Positions 33,275-42,312 are shown, numbered from the stretch's first letter. The stretch is DNA of 64,000 nucleotides from Desulfosporosinus fructosivorans (GCF_004766045.1 NZ_SPQQ01000006.1:186001-250000), one strand, 5' to 3'. Notes: generated by a model from the letters alone, not told the origin. Program-made: numbers and translations.

Positions 33275-34468
33275 ATGGCAAATATTGAGCTGATTGCAAC
33301 GGCTGCTTTTGGTTTGGAATCCATTGTGGCTCGTGAGTTAAAAAACCTTGGGTATGATAATTTAGTGGTCGAAAACGGGAAAGTCACTTTCGCGACTGAT
33401 GAGCTGGGGATTTGTCGTACAAACCTCTGGCTGCGTAGTTCGGATCGCGTTCTCCTAAAAATGGGCTCATTCAAAGCGCGAACCTTCGAGGAACTTTTTG
33501 AGCAAACCAAAGCGTTACCTTGGGAGGAGTGGCTTCCCGAGGATGCGAATTTCCCCGTACAAGGGAAGTCGATCAAATCCCAGTTGTTTAGTGTTTCCGA
33601 TTGTCAAGCTATTGTTAAGAAGGCAATTGTGGAACGCCTCAAAGAGAATTATGGTAGGAGCTGGTTTGAAGAGACGGGACCCCGTTATCAAATCGAAGTC
33701 GCCCTGCTCAATGATATTGTTACCTTAACCCTAGATACGTCTGGATTAGGTTTACATAAGCGTGGATACCGGCAACTTGCTGGACAAGCGCCGTTAAAAG
33801 AAACTTTAGCTGCGGCAATGATTCAACTAAGCTACTGGAACAAGGATCGCGCCTTGATAGACCCTTTTTGTGGGACCGGGACTATTCCCATTGAAGCAGC
33901 ATTTATTGCCCAAAACCGTGCACCAGGCCTGAAACGTAGTTTTGCGGCCGAAAAATGGCCAAGAATTCCCAAAGAACTATGGCAAGAAGCTTGGCAAGAA
34001 GCACTCGATCTTTGGAATCGCAACGTACCTTTGCATATTTACGGTTCTGATATCGATCCTAACGCTTTGGCCTTGGCTCGCACGCACGCCCTTGAGGCAG
34101 GGGTAGAAGATGTAATACACTTTCAGAGATTACCTGTGGCAGAAGTGCGCTCTAGGTTTAAATATGGGCATATGATTGCCAATCCTCCTTATGGGGAACG
34201 GCTTGGGGATGTCTCAGAGGTTGAAGGACTTTATCTGGAACTCGGGGAAACGTTTAAGCGTCTGGAAAACTGGTCCCTTCATATGCTTACCACTCACCAA
34301 TTCCCAGAACGATTAATCGGACGCCGTTGGGACAAGAGTCGCAAGCTTTATACTGGTCGATTGGAATGCCATTATTTTCAGTTTTTCGGGGCACGTCCTC
34401 CAAGGGAACCGTATCAAAACGACACAAGTAGATTAACGAATTCAGATGTAGTTGAAACAGTTAAATAA
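33275..34468 (+). CDS. THUMP-domain rRNA guanine-N2 methyltransferase (YpsC/RlmL-like)
   Basis: 397 residues. N-terminal ferredoxin-like/THUMP region (~1-155) binds RNA. Catalytic SAM domain: motif I D-P-F-C-G-T-G-T-I-P-I-E (~195), and the N-P-P-Y-G-E-R-L-G tetrapeptide region (~302) that flips the guanine. The layout and ~380-residue length match Firmicute YpsC, related to the N-terminal half of E. coli RlmL (m2G2445 of 23S rRNA). Cytosolic, housekeeping. ATG 33275 is preceded by GAGAGGTTG. A terminator follows at 34487. Confidence 0.92.
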   Translation: MANIELIATAAFGLESIVARELKNLGYDNLVVENGKVTFATDELGICRTNLWLRSSDRVLLKMGSFKARTFEELFEQTKALPWEEWLPEDANFPVQGKSIKSQLFSVSDCQAIVKKAIVERLKENYGRSWFEETGPRYQIEVALLNDIVTLTLDTSGLGLHKRGYRQLAGQAPLKETLAAAMIQLSYWNKDRALIDPFCGTGTIPIEAAFIAQNRAPGLKRSFAAEKWPRIPKELWQEAWQEALDLWNRNVPLHIYGSDIDPNALALARTHALEAGVEDVIHFQRLPVAEVRSRFKYGHMIANPPYGERLGDVSEVEGLYLELGETFKRLENWSLHMLTTHQFPERLIGRRWDKSRKLYTGRLECHYFQFFGARPPREPYQNDTSRLTNSDVVETVK

Positions 34469-34486
34469 CTAAAAAGAGGTCATAGT

Positions 34487-34530
34487 AAAGGTCTAATGCG
34501 ATAATCAAGTATCACATTAGATCTTTTTTA
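34487..34530 (+). terminator. Terminator after the rRNA methyltransferase gene
   Basis: AGGTCTAATGCGATA and TATCACATTAGATCT form a stem with two wobble or mismatched positions, followed by T6. Confidence 0.8.
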
Positions 34531-34594
34531 ACTTTAGCTGAACATTTACTGGCTTAAGTGCTGGGCTTCGGTCAAACTTATCTAAGTTATTAAC

Positions 34595-34632
34595 ACTTAA
34601 GTTATTTAACTTAAGTTATTTAACTTAAGTTA
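34595..34632. repeat. 14-bp tandem repeat with palindromic core
   Basis: ACTTAAGTTATTTA occurs at 34595 and 34609 and again as ten bases from 34623. Each unit contains the palindrome ACTTAAGT. Further partial matches (TAAGTTA, ACTTAAC) flank it. Confidence 0.75.
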
Positions 34633-34914
34633 AGCTATTTTACTTAACCTAACTGCTTAAGAAAGATTAAAGACTTATTAGTTTGAAAGGAGCATTTTCG
34701 CAAGGCCAAATTCGATATTTTTTGGATTGAATTATAGAGCAATTCTGTTAGAAAGAATTGCTCCATAGTCCTAATATTTGGTTAACTAGAAATATTATTC
34801 TAGTATCAAATTATGCGATAGTGATAATAGGAAATGATAATTTTACAAGCATTATAAACTCACATAGACTAAAACATGTTATAATAATAACAAGTGTGAG
34901 GAGGTTGAGGGTTC

Positions 34915-35805
34915 ATGTTACTGAGTTTAATTGCGTATTTATCCATACTCCTTTTTCTCGGAATATCTGTTTACAAAGCCTATGGATTTGCCAAAATGCC
35001 TTTGCATGGTCGGATGGAACTCTATCCGGTTCCCAAAGAAAAAGGGTATGAACATGGGGGCTCCTTTTATGAGGAAGTAGCGTGGTGGAGTAAGCCACAC
35101 GAAGTTTCTCACGTGAGGGAAATACTGGAAATGTTAAAAGAAATACTATTTATTAAAAAATTGTTTGAGAACCAACGTCCTTTTTGGTGGATTTCATATG
35201 CTCTGCACTTAGGCATTTACTTCATCATGGCTTGGACAATATTGTTGGTCATAGGAGCAGTATTTGCGCTCAATGGAATTATGGTAGCGGCAAGCAGTTC
35301 GAATATCTTGGCTCTGTTAATTTACTATTTTTCGATTTTGACGGGGATTATAGGACTCGCTCTGGTTACTTTAGGGTCTGGAGCTTTATTTCTGCGTAGA
35401 ATGTTTGACAATACATTAAAGAAATATACGACCCCGCAAGAGTACTTTAACCTTTTGCTCATTCTTGCAGCGGCGGTTACTGGGATTCTCGTCTGGGGGA
35501 GTGATTTATCATTTCAGCCTGCTAGGGAAGTAACTGCGAATTTGATCACGTTTACCCCTTTTGCTGCCGGTGGTTTAGTGACGTTACACGTGATTATAGT
35601 AGGAGTTATGTTGATTTATATTCCTATCAGTAAGATGAGTCACTACGTTGGAAAGTATTTCACGTTCCATACAGTTCTATGGGATAATAGTCCTAACCTT
35701 AGGGGGAGTGCTGTTGAGCAAAAAGTCAAAAAAGCGACGACTTATCGCCCAACCACCACTTGGTCAGCTCCTCATATCAAGGCACCTAACGCACCTAAGG
35801 AATAA
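34915..35805 (+). CDS. dsrM: DsrM: membrane heme b subunit of DsrMK
   Basis: 296 residues, ATG 34915 after GAGGAGG. A NarI/DsrM-type membrane protein: hydrophobic helices at about 3-23, 88-120, 125-160, 180-205 and 218-245. His residues in the helix S-Y-A-L-H-L-G-I and in L-V-T-L-H-V-I-I-V-G plus M-S-H-Y-V-G-K are candidates for the two heme b ligands. It passes electrons from menaquinol to DsrK. Followed after 50 bp by dsrK. Firmicute sulfate reducers have only M and K, without the periplasmic J, O and P; the same appears here. Confidence 0.87.
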   Translation: MLLSLIAYLSILLFLGISVYKAYGFAKMPLHGRMELYPVPKEKGYEHGGSFYEEVAWWSKPHEVSHVREILEMLKEILFIKKLFENQRPFWWISYALHLGIYFIMAWTILLVIGAVFALNGIMVAASSSNILALLIYYFSILTGIIGLALVTLGSGALFLRRMFDNTLKKYTTPQEYFNLLLILAAAVTGILVWGSDLSFQPAREVTANLITFTPFAAGGLVTLHVIIVGVMLIYIPISKMSHYVGKYFTFHTVLWDNSPNLRGSAVEQKVKKATTYRPTTTWSAPHIKAPNAPKE

Positions 35806-35855
35806 ATTCCAGTCTATTCTTAAGTGTTAATTCTCATAGAAAAGGAGATCTAAGC

Positions 35856-37478
35856 ATGATGAATCAAAAGGATTTACTTCCGAAAGATATGGGGCTGCAC
35901 ACGGATGAGCAACTGATTAAACTCGAACTTAATCAGCTTATGCCTTTGCTCCCACCGTATGATAAGCCTGGGATGGAACCAGCTTTAACGGATCCCAAGC
36001 CTGCTTGGAAAGAGAAATACTGTACTTCGTTAGATGGTTACATTGGTATTGATACCTTAGTTCGGCCTAAATCAAAAGAGGAAGAAGACGAGTTTGTCCG
36101 TAAGTTCGTCAGTGGCTTGGGGAAAATATTTTCTGATGCCAATAATGGCGTACTTGAACCGCTATTATTGACCCATGAATATTGTGCGAAATGTGATACT
36201 TGTTCAGCAGCTTGTCATATCTATGAAGCGTCAGGGAAGAACGAGATGTACAGACCAATTTATCGTTCTGAGGTTCTTCGGAAAATCGCCAAGAAGTATT
36301 TCACCACGAGTGGGAAATTTCTGGGAGGTTTTGTTGGCGCAGATGTTGACGTAAACTGGGAAACGATTGCTCGCTTGGGGGAATTAGCCTATCGCTGTAA
36401 TCTATGCCGGCGCTGTGCTCAAACCTGTCCATTGGGCTTAGATAATGCACTTATGACCAAAGAAATTCGCAAGATCTTTAGTCAAGAAATGGGCATTGCT
36501 CCGACTCCTTTGCATAATAAAGGTACAATGCTTCAGATAAAGACGGGTTCATCGACAGGATTAAGCAAACCGGCTTTTTTAGATACCCTTGAGTTTCTAG
36601 AAGAAGATACCGAAGAAAAGTTCGGCATAAAGTTAAAATTTCCAGTCGATAAAAAAGGCGCAGACATACTTGTCTTGCACAATGCAGGGGAGTTTATGGC
36701 TTGGCCAGAAAACCCAGTAGCCTTTGCCCTCCTCTTTGATGCGGCTGGCTTAAATTGGACACTTAGTAGTGAAATCATGGGGTATGACAGTGTTAACTAC
36801 GGTCTGTGGTATGATGATTATCAGGCTAAACAAATTGCTTTGATGCAGATGAAAGTGGCCAAAGACTTTGGAGTCAATCGAATTGTAGTGGCAGAGTGTG
36901 GACATGCTCATAAGGCTTCGATGGTTGTCGGTGATCGAATGGCGTATGGAGAGTCTAAGATCCCTGTGGAGAGTTGTTTGCCGTTGCTTTGGGATATGGT
37001 TAGGACCAAACGAATAAAGTTCGATCCTAGTAAAAATAACTTCCCTGTCACTCTTCACGATCCATGTAATGTAGTGCGACAGCTGGGGATCGTCGAACCT
37101 CAACGGAATGTCTTAAAAGCAATTTGTCCACAGTTTAGAGAAATGACTCCTCATGGCGTTGACAACTACTGCTGTGGAGGGGGAAGCGGTTTCGCCATTA
37201 TGAATTCCCAGAACTTCCCTCAGTTCAGAGATCAAGTGGCTTCTCGAGTGAAATTTAACCAGATTCTTCGAGCCTTTCAGGATACCATAAGTGATACTTC
37301 AATCCCGAAATATATTTGTGCCCCTTGTTCTAATTGTAAGGGTGCTATGCGAGCAATTCTGGAACATTACGAGGTAACTGAGAAATTCAACGTCCAGTAT
37401 GGTGGCTTAGTGGAACTAATGGTGAATGCTATGGTGGGTATGAAAAAACCTTTCTTGGAGTTCTTAGATAAAGAGTAG
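35856..37478 (+). CDS. dsrK: DsrK: HdrD-like iron-sulfur subunit of DsrMK
   Basis: 540 residues, ATG 35856 with AAAGGAG. A cytosolic CCG/HdrD-family protein. Two [4Fe-4S] ferredoxin motifs, C-A-K-C-D-T-C-S-A-A-C (~108) and C-N-L-C-R-R-C-A-Q-T-C-P (~180). Cys-rich CCG half-motif H-D-P-C-N (~401) with Y-C-C-G-G-G (~438) and C-A-P-C-S-N-C (~488) for the noncubane [4Fe-4S] cluster that splits heterodisulfide-like substrates. In sulfate reducers it is thought to reduce the DsrC trisulfide formed after DsrAB acts. It is co-oriented with dsrM; a terminator follows. Confidence 0.9.
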   Translation: MMNQKDLLPKDMGLHTDEQLIKLELNQLMPLLPPYDKPGMEPALTDPKPAWKEKYCTSLDGYIGIDTLVRPKSKEEEDEFVRKFVSGLGKIFSDANNGVLEPLLLTHEYCAKCDTCSAACHIYEASGKNEMYRPIYRSEVLRKIAKKYFTTSGKFLGGFVGADVDVNWETIARLGELAYRCNLCRRCAQTCPLGLDNALMTKEIRKIFSQEMGIAPTPLHNKGTMLQIKTGSSTGLSKPAFLDTLEFLEEDTEEKFGIKLKFPVDKKGADILVLHNAGEFMAWPENPVAFALLFDAAGLNWTLSSEIMGYDSVNYGLWYDDYQAKQIALMQMKVAKDFGVNRIVVAECGHAHKASMVVGDRMAYGESKIPVESCLPLLWDMVRTKRIKFDPSKNNFPVTLHDPCNVVRQLGIVEPQRNVLKAICPQFREMTPHGVDNYCCGGGSGFAIMNSQNFPQFRDQVASRVKFNQILRAFQDTISDTSIPKYICAPCSNCKGAMRAILEHYEVTEKFNVQYGGLVELMVNAMVGMKKPFLEFLDKE

Positions 37479-37497
37479 ACGGATCCTGATGGATTCT

Positions 37498-37545
37498 TTA
37501 GAATGGACCCTTTCAGGATACCTGAACGGGTCCATTCTTTAGGTA
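37498..37545 (+). terminator. Terminator after dsrK
   Basis: AGAATGGACCC (37500-37510) and GGGTCCATTCT (37528-37538) with an internal TTCAGG/CCTGAA stem; TTTA follows. It separates dsrMK from the next gene, whose Shine-Dalgarno is at 37570. Confidence 0.7.
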
Positions 37546-37586
37546 TATTTAAATTTAAGACCAATAATTCGGGAGGAGAAACGAAT

Positions 37587-39275
37587 ATGAAAGTAATTAT
37601 GATTGGTGGAGTTGTAGTAGGTCCCAAAGTTTCGGCACGTCTAAGGCGCTTAAATTCCGATGCAGAAATTACAATTATTGAAAAAGGAACGTTGCTTTCT
37701 TACGGGGCATGTGGGTTACCTCTTTATGTAGCTAACTTGGTACCACAACTAGATGGTTTAATGAAAACTTCTTATGGCGTGCTTAGAGACACTGATTTTT
37801 TTCAGAGTCAAAAGAACGCTAAAGTTCTTACACAAACTGAAGCCATAAAAATCGATCGGGTAAATAAAAAAGTCCTTGTTCGACACGTGGTAACTGGGGT
37901 AGAAGAAACCTTAGATTACGATTATTTAGTTCTCGGAACGGGTGCTATACCAAGTATTCCCCCTATTCCGGGTGTTAATTTAGGTCAGGTATTTACTCTA
38001 CATCGTCCACAGGATGCTCAAGCACTTAAGGAATTTATCAAAGCTAAGAAGGTAAAACATGTTACTGTGATGGGATCGGGATTAATCGGGATCGAAACAG
38101 CAGACGCTTTATCTAGTCCGCGGTTAAAAGTTGCGTTGTGCGAAGCTGAGTCTCAAGTTCTTCCGAAGTTACTGGATGCTGATATGGCTCAACTAGTAGA
38201 GCGCCAAATGAAATTGCAAGGGGTTGACATTCGACTATCTTGTAGAGTGAAAGCGTTGGAAGGGGACGCTGATGGGAATGTGTGCCGCGTCCAGACGGAA
38301 CAGGGTGTGATAGAAACCGAAGCAGTTGTCATTGCGACTGGAGTACGTCCGGAAGTTGGATTGGCCCGCGAGGCGGGGCTCACGATTGGGATTACAGGAG
38401 CCATACAAGTTGATGAGCACCTGATGACCAACGATCCCTTTATTTATGCAGGTGGTGACTGTGCAGAACAGCGTCATCTTATTACTGGCGAACCAGTATA
38501 TATTCCGCTAGCTTCAACCGCTAACAAGCAAGGTCGTGTTATAGCGGATCATATAATGGGAATTTCTGCCCGCTATGCTCCCGTTGAAGGAACCTCTGTT
38601 CTTCAAGCGTTTGAACTTAATATTGGACGCACAGGTCTAGGAGAAGCGGAAGCACGAAAACGAGGGTACAATGTTGTGACCAGTGTGAGTAGTGGACTTG
38701 ATTCCACCCATTACTATCCGATGCATGCCAATATAACCATTAAATTAATTGCCGAAAAGGAAGACGGGCGCTTGTTAGGTGCTCAAGTCTGTGGTTTAGG
38801 AGATGGTGTTAAGAGACTCGATGTCCTGGCGACTGCTCTGAAGTTTGGAGCAAAAGTAGCAGATCTTATTGACTTGGATTTAGCCTATGCACCACCTTTT
38901 GCCACAGCTATTGATGTACTTATTCATGCAGCTACAACGCTTGAAAACATGCGTCTGGGGGTTGCACAGGGAATCACTGTTGAAGCGTTCTTAAACCGCT
39001 TACAGGCCGGAGAAAAGCTATGTCTGCTTGATGTACGTGAACCGGATGAAGTGGCGGCTAATCCATTATCCATCGAAGGAACCAAGGTCATTGCATTGGG
39101 AGAACTACGGGAACGTTGGGAAGAGGTTCCAAAAGATTCTTTAGTTGTGACAGTCTGCGGATTAGGAATTAGGGGCTACGACGCAGCTTGTATGCTTAAA
39201 GGAAAAGGAATGAACCAAGTAGTTTTTCTTCAGGGGGGACTCTCTGTAGCTAATGCATACTTTGATAAAATATAG
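37587..39275 (+). CDS. CoA-disulfide reductase with C-terminal rhodanese (Npsr-like)
   Basis: About 562 residues. ATG 37587 is chosen because GGGAGGAG lies 8 bases before it and the protein then opens with the FAD Rossmann strand; the frame upstream runs through the dsrK terminator. FAD motif G-G-V-V-V-G-P-K (the usual form is G-G-V-A-A-G-x-x). Redox Cys in S-Y-G-A-C-G-L-P-L-Y (~43). The NAD(P)H site is V-M-G-S-G-L-I-G-I-E-T-A. The H-Y-Y-P active-site segment is present. From ~465 there is a rhodanese domain with its Cys in T-V-C-G-L-G-I-R-G (~523). Enzymes of this build reduce CoA-disulfides, CoA-persulfide or polysulfide with NADH. Wedged between dsrK and the dsrAB operon, so a role in sulfur-intermediate handling is likely. 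Confidence 0.87.
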   Translation: MKVIMIGGVVVGPKVSARLRRLNSDAEITIIEKGTLLSYGACGLPLYVANLVPQLDGLMKTSYGVLRDTDFFQSQKNAKVLTQTEAIKIDRVNKKVLVRHVVTGVEETLDYDYLVLGTGAIPSIPPIPGVNLGQVFTLHRPQDAQALKEFIKAKKVKHVTVMGSGLIGIETADALSSPRLKVALCEAESQVLPKLLDADMAQLVERQMKLQGVDIRLSCRVKALEGDADGNVCRVQTEQGVIETEAVVIATGVRPEVGLAREAGLTIGITGAIQVDEHLMTNDPFIYAGGDCAEQRHLITGEPVYIPLASTANKQGRVIADHIMGISARYAPVEGTSVLQAFELNIGRTGLGEAEARKRGYNVVTSVSSGLDSTHYYPMHANITIKLIAEKEDGRLLGAQVCGLGDGVKRLDVLATALKFGAKVADLIDLDLAYAPPFATAIDVLIHAATTLENMRLGVAQGITVEAFLNRLQAGEKLCLLDVREPDEVAANPLSIEGTKVIALGELRERWEEVPKDSLVVTVCGLGIRGYDAACMLKGKGMNQVVFLQGGLSVANAYFDKI

Positions 39276-39455
39276 TGTTAAAAATAGTACAAGCAGTTTT
39301 TCAGTATAATGCAATCAGGATTATTTATTGTACGAACAGTACACAAGATGTTAAATTAAGAACATGGTCTAGTGTTAATTTACACAAGTAAAATTTTCGC
39401 GGAGTTGTCCATTGAAAATTCATTTTTCTCTTTATAAAGTTAAGGAGGTGTTATT
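39276..39455. promoter_or_regulatory. Putative regulatory region of the ferredoxin-dsrABD operon
   Basis: Contains a TATAAT (39305-39310) and the inverted repeat TGTAC-GAACA-GTACA (39329-39343), followed by a looser GTGT-N6-ACAC. A repressor or Fur/CRP-type protein site upstream of the sulfite reductase genes is possible. No -35 box is convincing. Confidence 0.4.
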
Positions 39456-39644
39456 TTGTTTATTGTTACAATTGACGAAGATCAGTGTTCAGGATGCAAT
39501 GGATGTACTGAGAGCTGTCCCGCTCACCTACTTAGCTTTGTTGAGGACAAAGCTCAAGTAACTGGTGATGAATCAGAGTGCATGGGCTGCGAAAGTTGCA
39601 CGTCAGTTTGTCCGACGGGTGCCATCAGCATTGCTGAAATGTAA
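39456..39644 (+). CDS. Two-cluster [4Fe-4S] ferredoxin beside dsrA
   Basis: 62 residues from TTG 39456 with AAGGAGGTG 9 bases upstream. Two complete binding motifs, C-S-G-C-N-G-C-T-E-S-C-P and C-M-G-C-E-S-C-T-S-V-C-P, in the clostridial-ferredoxin arrangement. The dsrA start lies 35 bp downstream on the same strand. It could be the electron donor to DsrAB or link it to DsrMK; direct evidence is lacking. Small acidic ferredoxins are seen next to dsrAB in some Firmicute sulfate reducers. Confidence 0.88.
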   Translation: MFIVTIDEDQCSGCNGCTESCPAHLLSFVEDKAQVTGDESECMGCESCTSVCPTGAISIAEM

Positions 39645-39678
39645 GAAACCCCATAAACTTGAAGACGGAGGGTACGCC

Positions 39679-40917
39679 ATGACAGAAAAGAAAACGCCTT
39701 TACTAGATGAACTAGAAAAAGGTAAATGGCCCAGTTTTGTAACTGAAATCAAACGAGCCGCTGTGAAAAGTCCTGCTTCAGCTGAATTACTCCAAGTCTT
39801 GGAAAGATCTTATGCAGAGCGCAGAGGTCACTGGAAACACGGTGGGATCGTTGGAGTTAGAGGGTACGGCGGCGGTGTAATTGGTCGCTATGTTGATGAA
39901 CCTGAAACTTACCCAAATATCGCTGAGTTTCATACTGTTCGTATCAATCAACCATCTGGATTCTTCTACAACACAAAAACACTTCGCACTATTTGTGATC
40001 TCTGGGAGAAACACGGCAGTGGCTTGACGAATATGCACGGTTCTACTGGAGACGTTATTTTGCTCGGTTGCAAAACTGAGAGCATTCAACCTATCTTCGA
40101 CGATTATAGTGAGGCTGGTTTCGACCTTGGTGGTTCAGGTTCTTGCCTAAGGACAACTAACTGCTGCGTAGGACCAGGACGTTGTGAACATGCATGCTAT
40201 GACACACTCGAAGCATGTTACAATATAACTAATGAATTCATGGATGAGTTACATCGTCCGATGTGGCCTTATAAGAGCAAAATCAAGTTCTCAGGTTGCG
40301 CCAATGACTGTACTGGTGCGATTGCCCGTGCTGATATCTCTGTAATCGGAACATGGCGCGATTCACTCAGAATTGATCAAAACGCTATTAAAGAATATGC
40401 TGCTGAAGAATTCCCTATTCAATCTGCAGTTGTTGCTAAATGTCCAACTCACTGCTTAACTTATAATAAAGAAACTCAAGAACTATCTGTTGTTGCAGAA
40501 GATTGCACACGTTGTAACCACTGTATCAACCTTATGCCAAAAGCTATTCAAGCCGGCAAAGAAAAAGGCGCAACCCTTTTGGTCGGTGGAAAATCGACAA
40601 TCGTTCAGTCCGCGTTTATGTCTTCAGTCGTTGTGCCTTTCATGAAAATGGAAGTCGAAGACGATTTCGAAGAATTCAAGGATACTGTACGTCGCATTTG
40701 GGAATGGTGGGATGAAAACGGTAAAACCCGTGAACGTATTGGTGAAACAATTTTCCGCTTAGGAATGGGAAAATTCCTCCGCGAAACGGAAATTCCACCT
40801 GTACCTCAACAGGTCTTCCGCCCGCGTGCTAACCCATATGTATTCTGGAACCAAGAAGAACTTGACCAATCTGGAACAGCAATGGATGGATCTGAAGTTA
40901 AAAACTATAATAAGTAG
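39679..40917 (+). CDS. dsrA: Dissimilatory sulfite reductase alpha subunit
   Basis: 412 residues starting at ATG 39679, behind GGAGGGT; the frame upstream overlaps the ferredoxin gene and is not coding. DsrA binds siroheme and a [4Fe-4S] cluster in the nitrite/sulfite reductase fold and also carries a ferredoxin domain. The Cys cluster around residues 156-175 (C-L-R-T-T-N-C-C-V-G-P-G-R-C) with F-S-G-C-A-N-D-C (~205) provides siroheme-cluster ligands. C-T-R-C-N-H-C (~276) belongs to the inserted ferredoxin domain. With DsrB it reduces sulfite toward the DsrC trisulfide. Length matches the family. Confidence 0.97.
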   Translation: MTEKKTPLLDELEKGKWPSFVTEIKRAAVKSPASAELLQVLERSYAERRGHWKHGGIVGVRGYGGGVIGRYVDEPETYPNIAEFHTVRINQPSGFFYNTKTLRTICDLWEKHGSGLTNMHGSTGDVILLGCKTESIQPIFDDYSEAGFDLGGSGSCLRTTNCCVGPGRCEHACYDTLEACYNITNEFMDELHRPMWPYKSKIKFSGCANDCTGAIARADISVIGTWRDSLRIDQNAIKEYAAEEFPIQSAVVAKCPTHCLTYNKETQELSVVAEDCTRCNHCINLMPKAIQAGKEKGATLLVGGKSTIVQSAFMSSVVVPFMKMEVEDDFEEFKDTVRRIWEWWDENGKTRERIGETIFRLGMGKFLRETEIPPVPQQVFRPRANPYVFWNQEELDQSGTAMDGSEVKNYNK

Positions 40918-40937
40918 TTTACGAGAGGTGGATAATC

Positions 40938-41999
40938 ATGGCAGCTAAATTAGACCAAGGACCTCCTAATTATAAAGAGATGCTCCCTCCAGTTATTCTT
41001 GAGAACTATGGCAAATGGAAATATCATGAAATTCCTCGTCCAGGCGTGCTCAAACATGTTTCTGAAACCGGAGCAACAATGCACAGTGTGCGCGTAGCTT
41101 CTCCTCGTTTGGTTAGTATTGATTTTGTACGTGATTTATGCGTAATCGCTGACGAATATTGCGAAGGATTTCTCCGCTTCACAACTCGGAACAATGTAGA
41201 GTTTTTAGTAGGAGACGAAGCTAAACTTAACCCATTGCTTGCTGAATTAGAAGCTAAAGGTTATTGTGTTGGTGGAACTGGAGCATCGATTAGTAATATC
41301 ATTCACACTCAAGGTTGGGTACACTGTCATACACCAGCAACCGACGCTTCAGGCGTAGTTAAAGCTGTAATGGATGACTTGTATGAGTATTTCGATTCCA
41401 TGAAGCTCCCTGCGAAATTAAAAATGGGCTTAGCTTGTTGCTTAAACATGTGTGGATCAACTCACTGCAGTGACATCGGAATTGTCGGTGTTCACCGTAC
41501 CCCTCCTCGAATTGACCATGACAAGATCCGTAAAGGTACAGAAATTCCGAGTCTGGTAGCTAGTTGCCCGACTGGAGCTATTCGTCCCGATCCTAAGAAC
41601 AAGAGTGTTATCGTTAACAATGATAAATGTATGTATTGCGGTAACTGCTACACCATGTCTCCTGCAATGGAAATTTACGATGCTAAAAACGACGGCATCG
41701 CCATTCTCATCGGTGGTAAAGTTTCTAATGCTCGTTCAGCTCCAAGTTTTTCCCGTATGGTAATCCCATTCTTGCCAAATAATGCTCCTCGTTGGCCAGA
41801 GACAACCAAAGCAATTCGTGATATCATTGAACTGTGGATTGCGAATGCTCACAAAGGTGAACGGTTGGGTGAATGGGTTGAACGTATTGGCTGGGAAAGA
41901 TTCTTTAGCTTGAGTGGACTTCCTTTCTCGGATATGTTAATTGACGATTATATCTTTGCCCGTGAAACCTTCCGTACTGGTGCAGCATTTAAGTACTAA
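40938..41999 (+). CDS. dsrB: Dissimilatory sulfite reductase beta subunit
   Basis: 353 residues, ATG 40938 with GAGAGGTGG, 20 bp after dsrA, so translation is coupled in one operon. Motifs: G-G-T-G-A-S-I-S-N-I-I-H-T-Q-G-W-V-H-C (~110-130), A-C-C-L-N-M-C-G-S-T-H-C (~165-176, siroheme-[4Fe-4S] ligands) and ferredoxin-domain C-M-Y-C-G-N-C (~230). Forms the alpha2-beta2 enzyme in which the beta subunit hosts the catalytic siroheme. Full length. Confidence 0.97.
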   Translation: MAAKLDQGPPNYKEMLPPVILENYGKWKYHEIPRPGVLKHVSETGATMHSVRVASPRLVSIDFVRDLCVIADEYCEGFLRFTTRNNVEFLVGDEAKLNPLLAELEAKGYCVGGTGASISNIIHTQGWVHCHTPATDASGVVKAVMDDLYEYFDSMKLPAKLKMGLACCLNMCGSTHCSDIGIVGVHRTPPRIDHDKIRKGTEIPSLVASCPTGAIRPDPKNKSVIVNNDKCMYCGNCYTMSPAMEIYDAKNDGIAILIGGKVSNARSAPSFSRMVIPFLPNNAPRWPETTKAIRDIIELWIANAHKGERLGEWVERIGWERFFSLSGLPFSDMLIDDYIFARETFRTGAAFKY

Positions 42000-42034
42000 T
42001 TTGATACAATAAAATTAGAAAGCTGGTATTTAAA

Positions 42035-42259
42035 ATGCAAAAAGGACCTGCTGATCCCGTAATTAAGCAACAAATTCTTGATTATCTCGCGAAAGTACAA
42101 AAAGCTAAGAGTAGAGACGTAGCAGTAGCCATTGGCGCGAAAAAAGGCGATGTTGATAACGCAGTTAAAGAACTTACTGCGGAGGATCTCGTTGAATATC
42201 TCTACATTACAACCACATTTATTTGTTTAAAAGGTAAAGTCCAAACTCCAAATGGTTAA
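42035..42259 (+). CDS. dsrD: DsrD, activator of sulfite reductase
   Basis: 74 residues with the DsrD winged-helix-like sequence (I-L-D-Y-L-A-K-V-Q-K-A-K-S-R-D-V-A, then V-K-E-L-T-A-E-D-L-V-E-Y-L). Starts at ATG 42035, 35 bp after dsrB. DsrD lacks catalytic residues; it is now described as an allosteric activator that binds DsrAB, and it is a marker of reductive rather than oxidative dsr systems. Its presence therefore supports sulfate/sulfite reduction in the host. The Shine-Dalgarno (AGAAAG) is weak. Confidence 0.95.
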   Translation: MQKGPADPVIKQQILDYLAKVQKAKSRDVAVAIGAKKGDVDNAVKELTAEDLVEYLYITTTFICLKGKVQTPNG

Positions 42260-42312
42260 ACTTTAATCCTTGGATGGACTAACCTAGTTTAGATTATTTC
42301 TCAATATACAAA

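Larger units (their letters stand above)
34469..34914. other. Intergenic spacer before dsrM
   Basis: 446 bases with no supportable gene. Contains a terminator (34487-34529), a 14-bp tandem repeat (34595-34632) and an inverted repeat, TATAGAGCAATTCT (34733-34746) with AGAATTGCTCCATA (34754-34767), one mismatch, which may be a regulatory element upstream of the dsrMK genes. A TATAAT near 34880 could be the -10 of dsrM; no clear -35. Confidence 0.5.

Noticed and set aside
34758..35051. 97-residue frame overlapping dsrM
   Set aside because: It shadows the start of dsrM, which has a better ribosome site and membrane-protein pattern.
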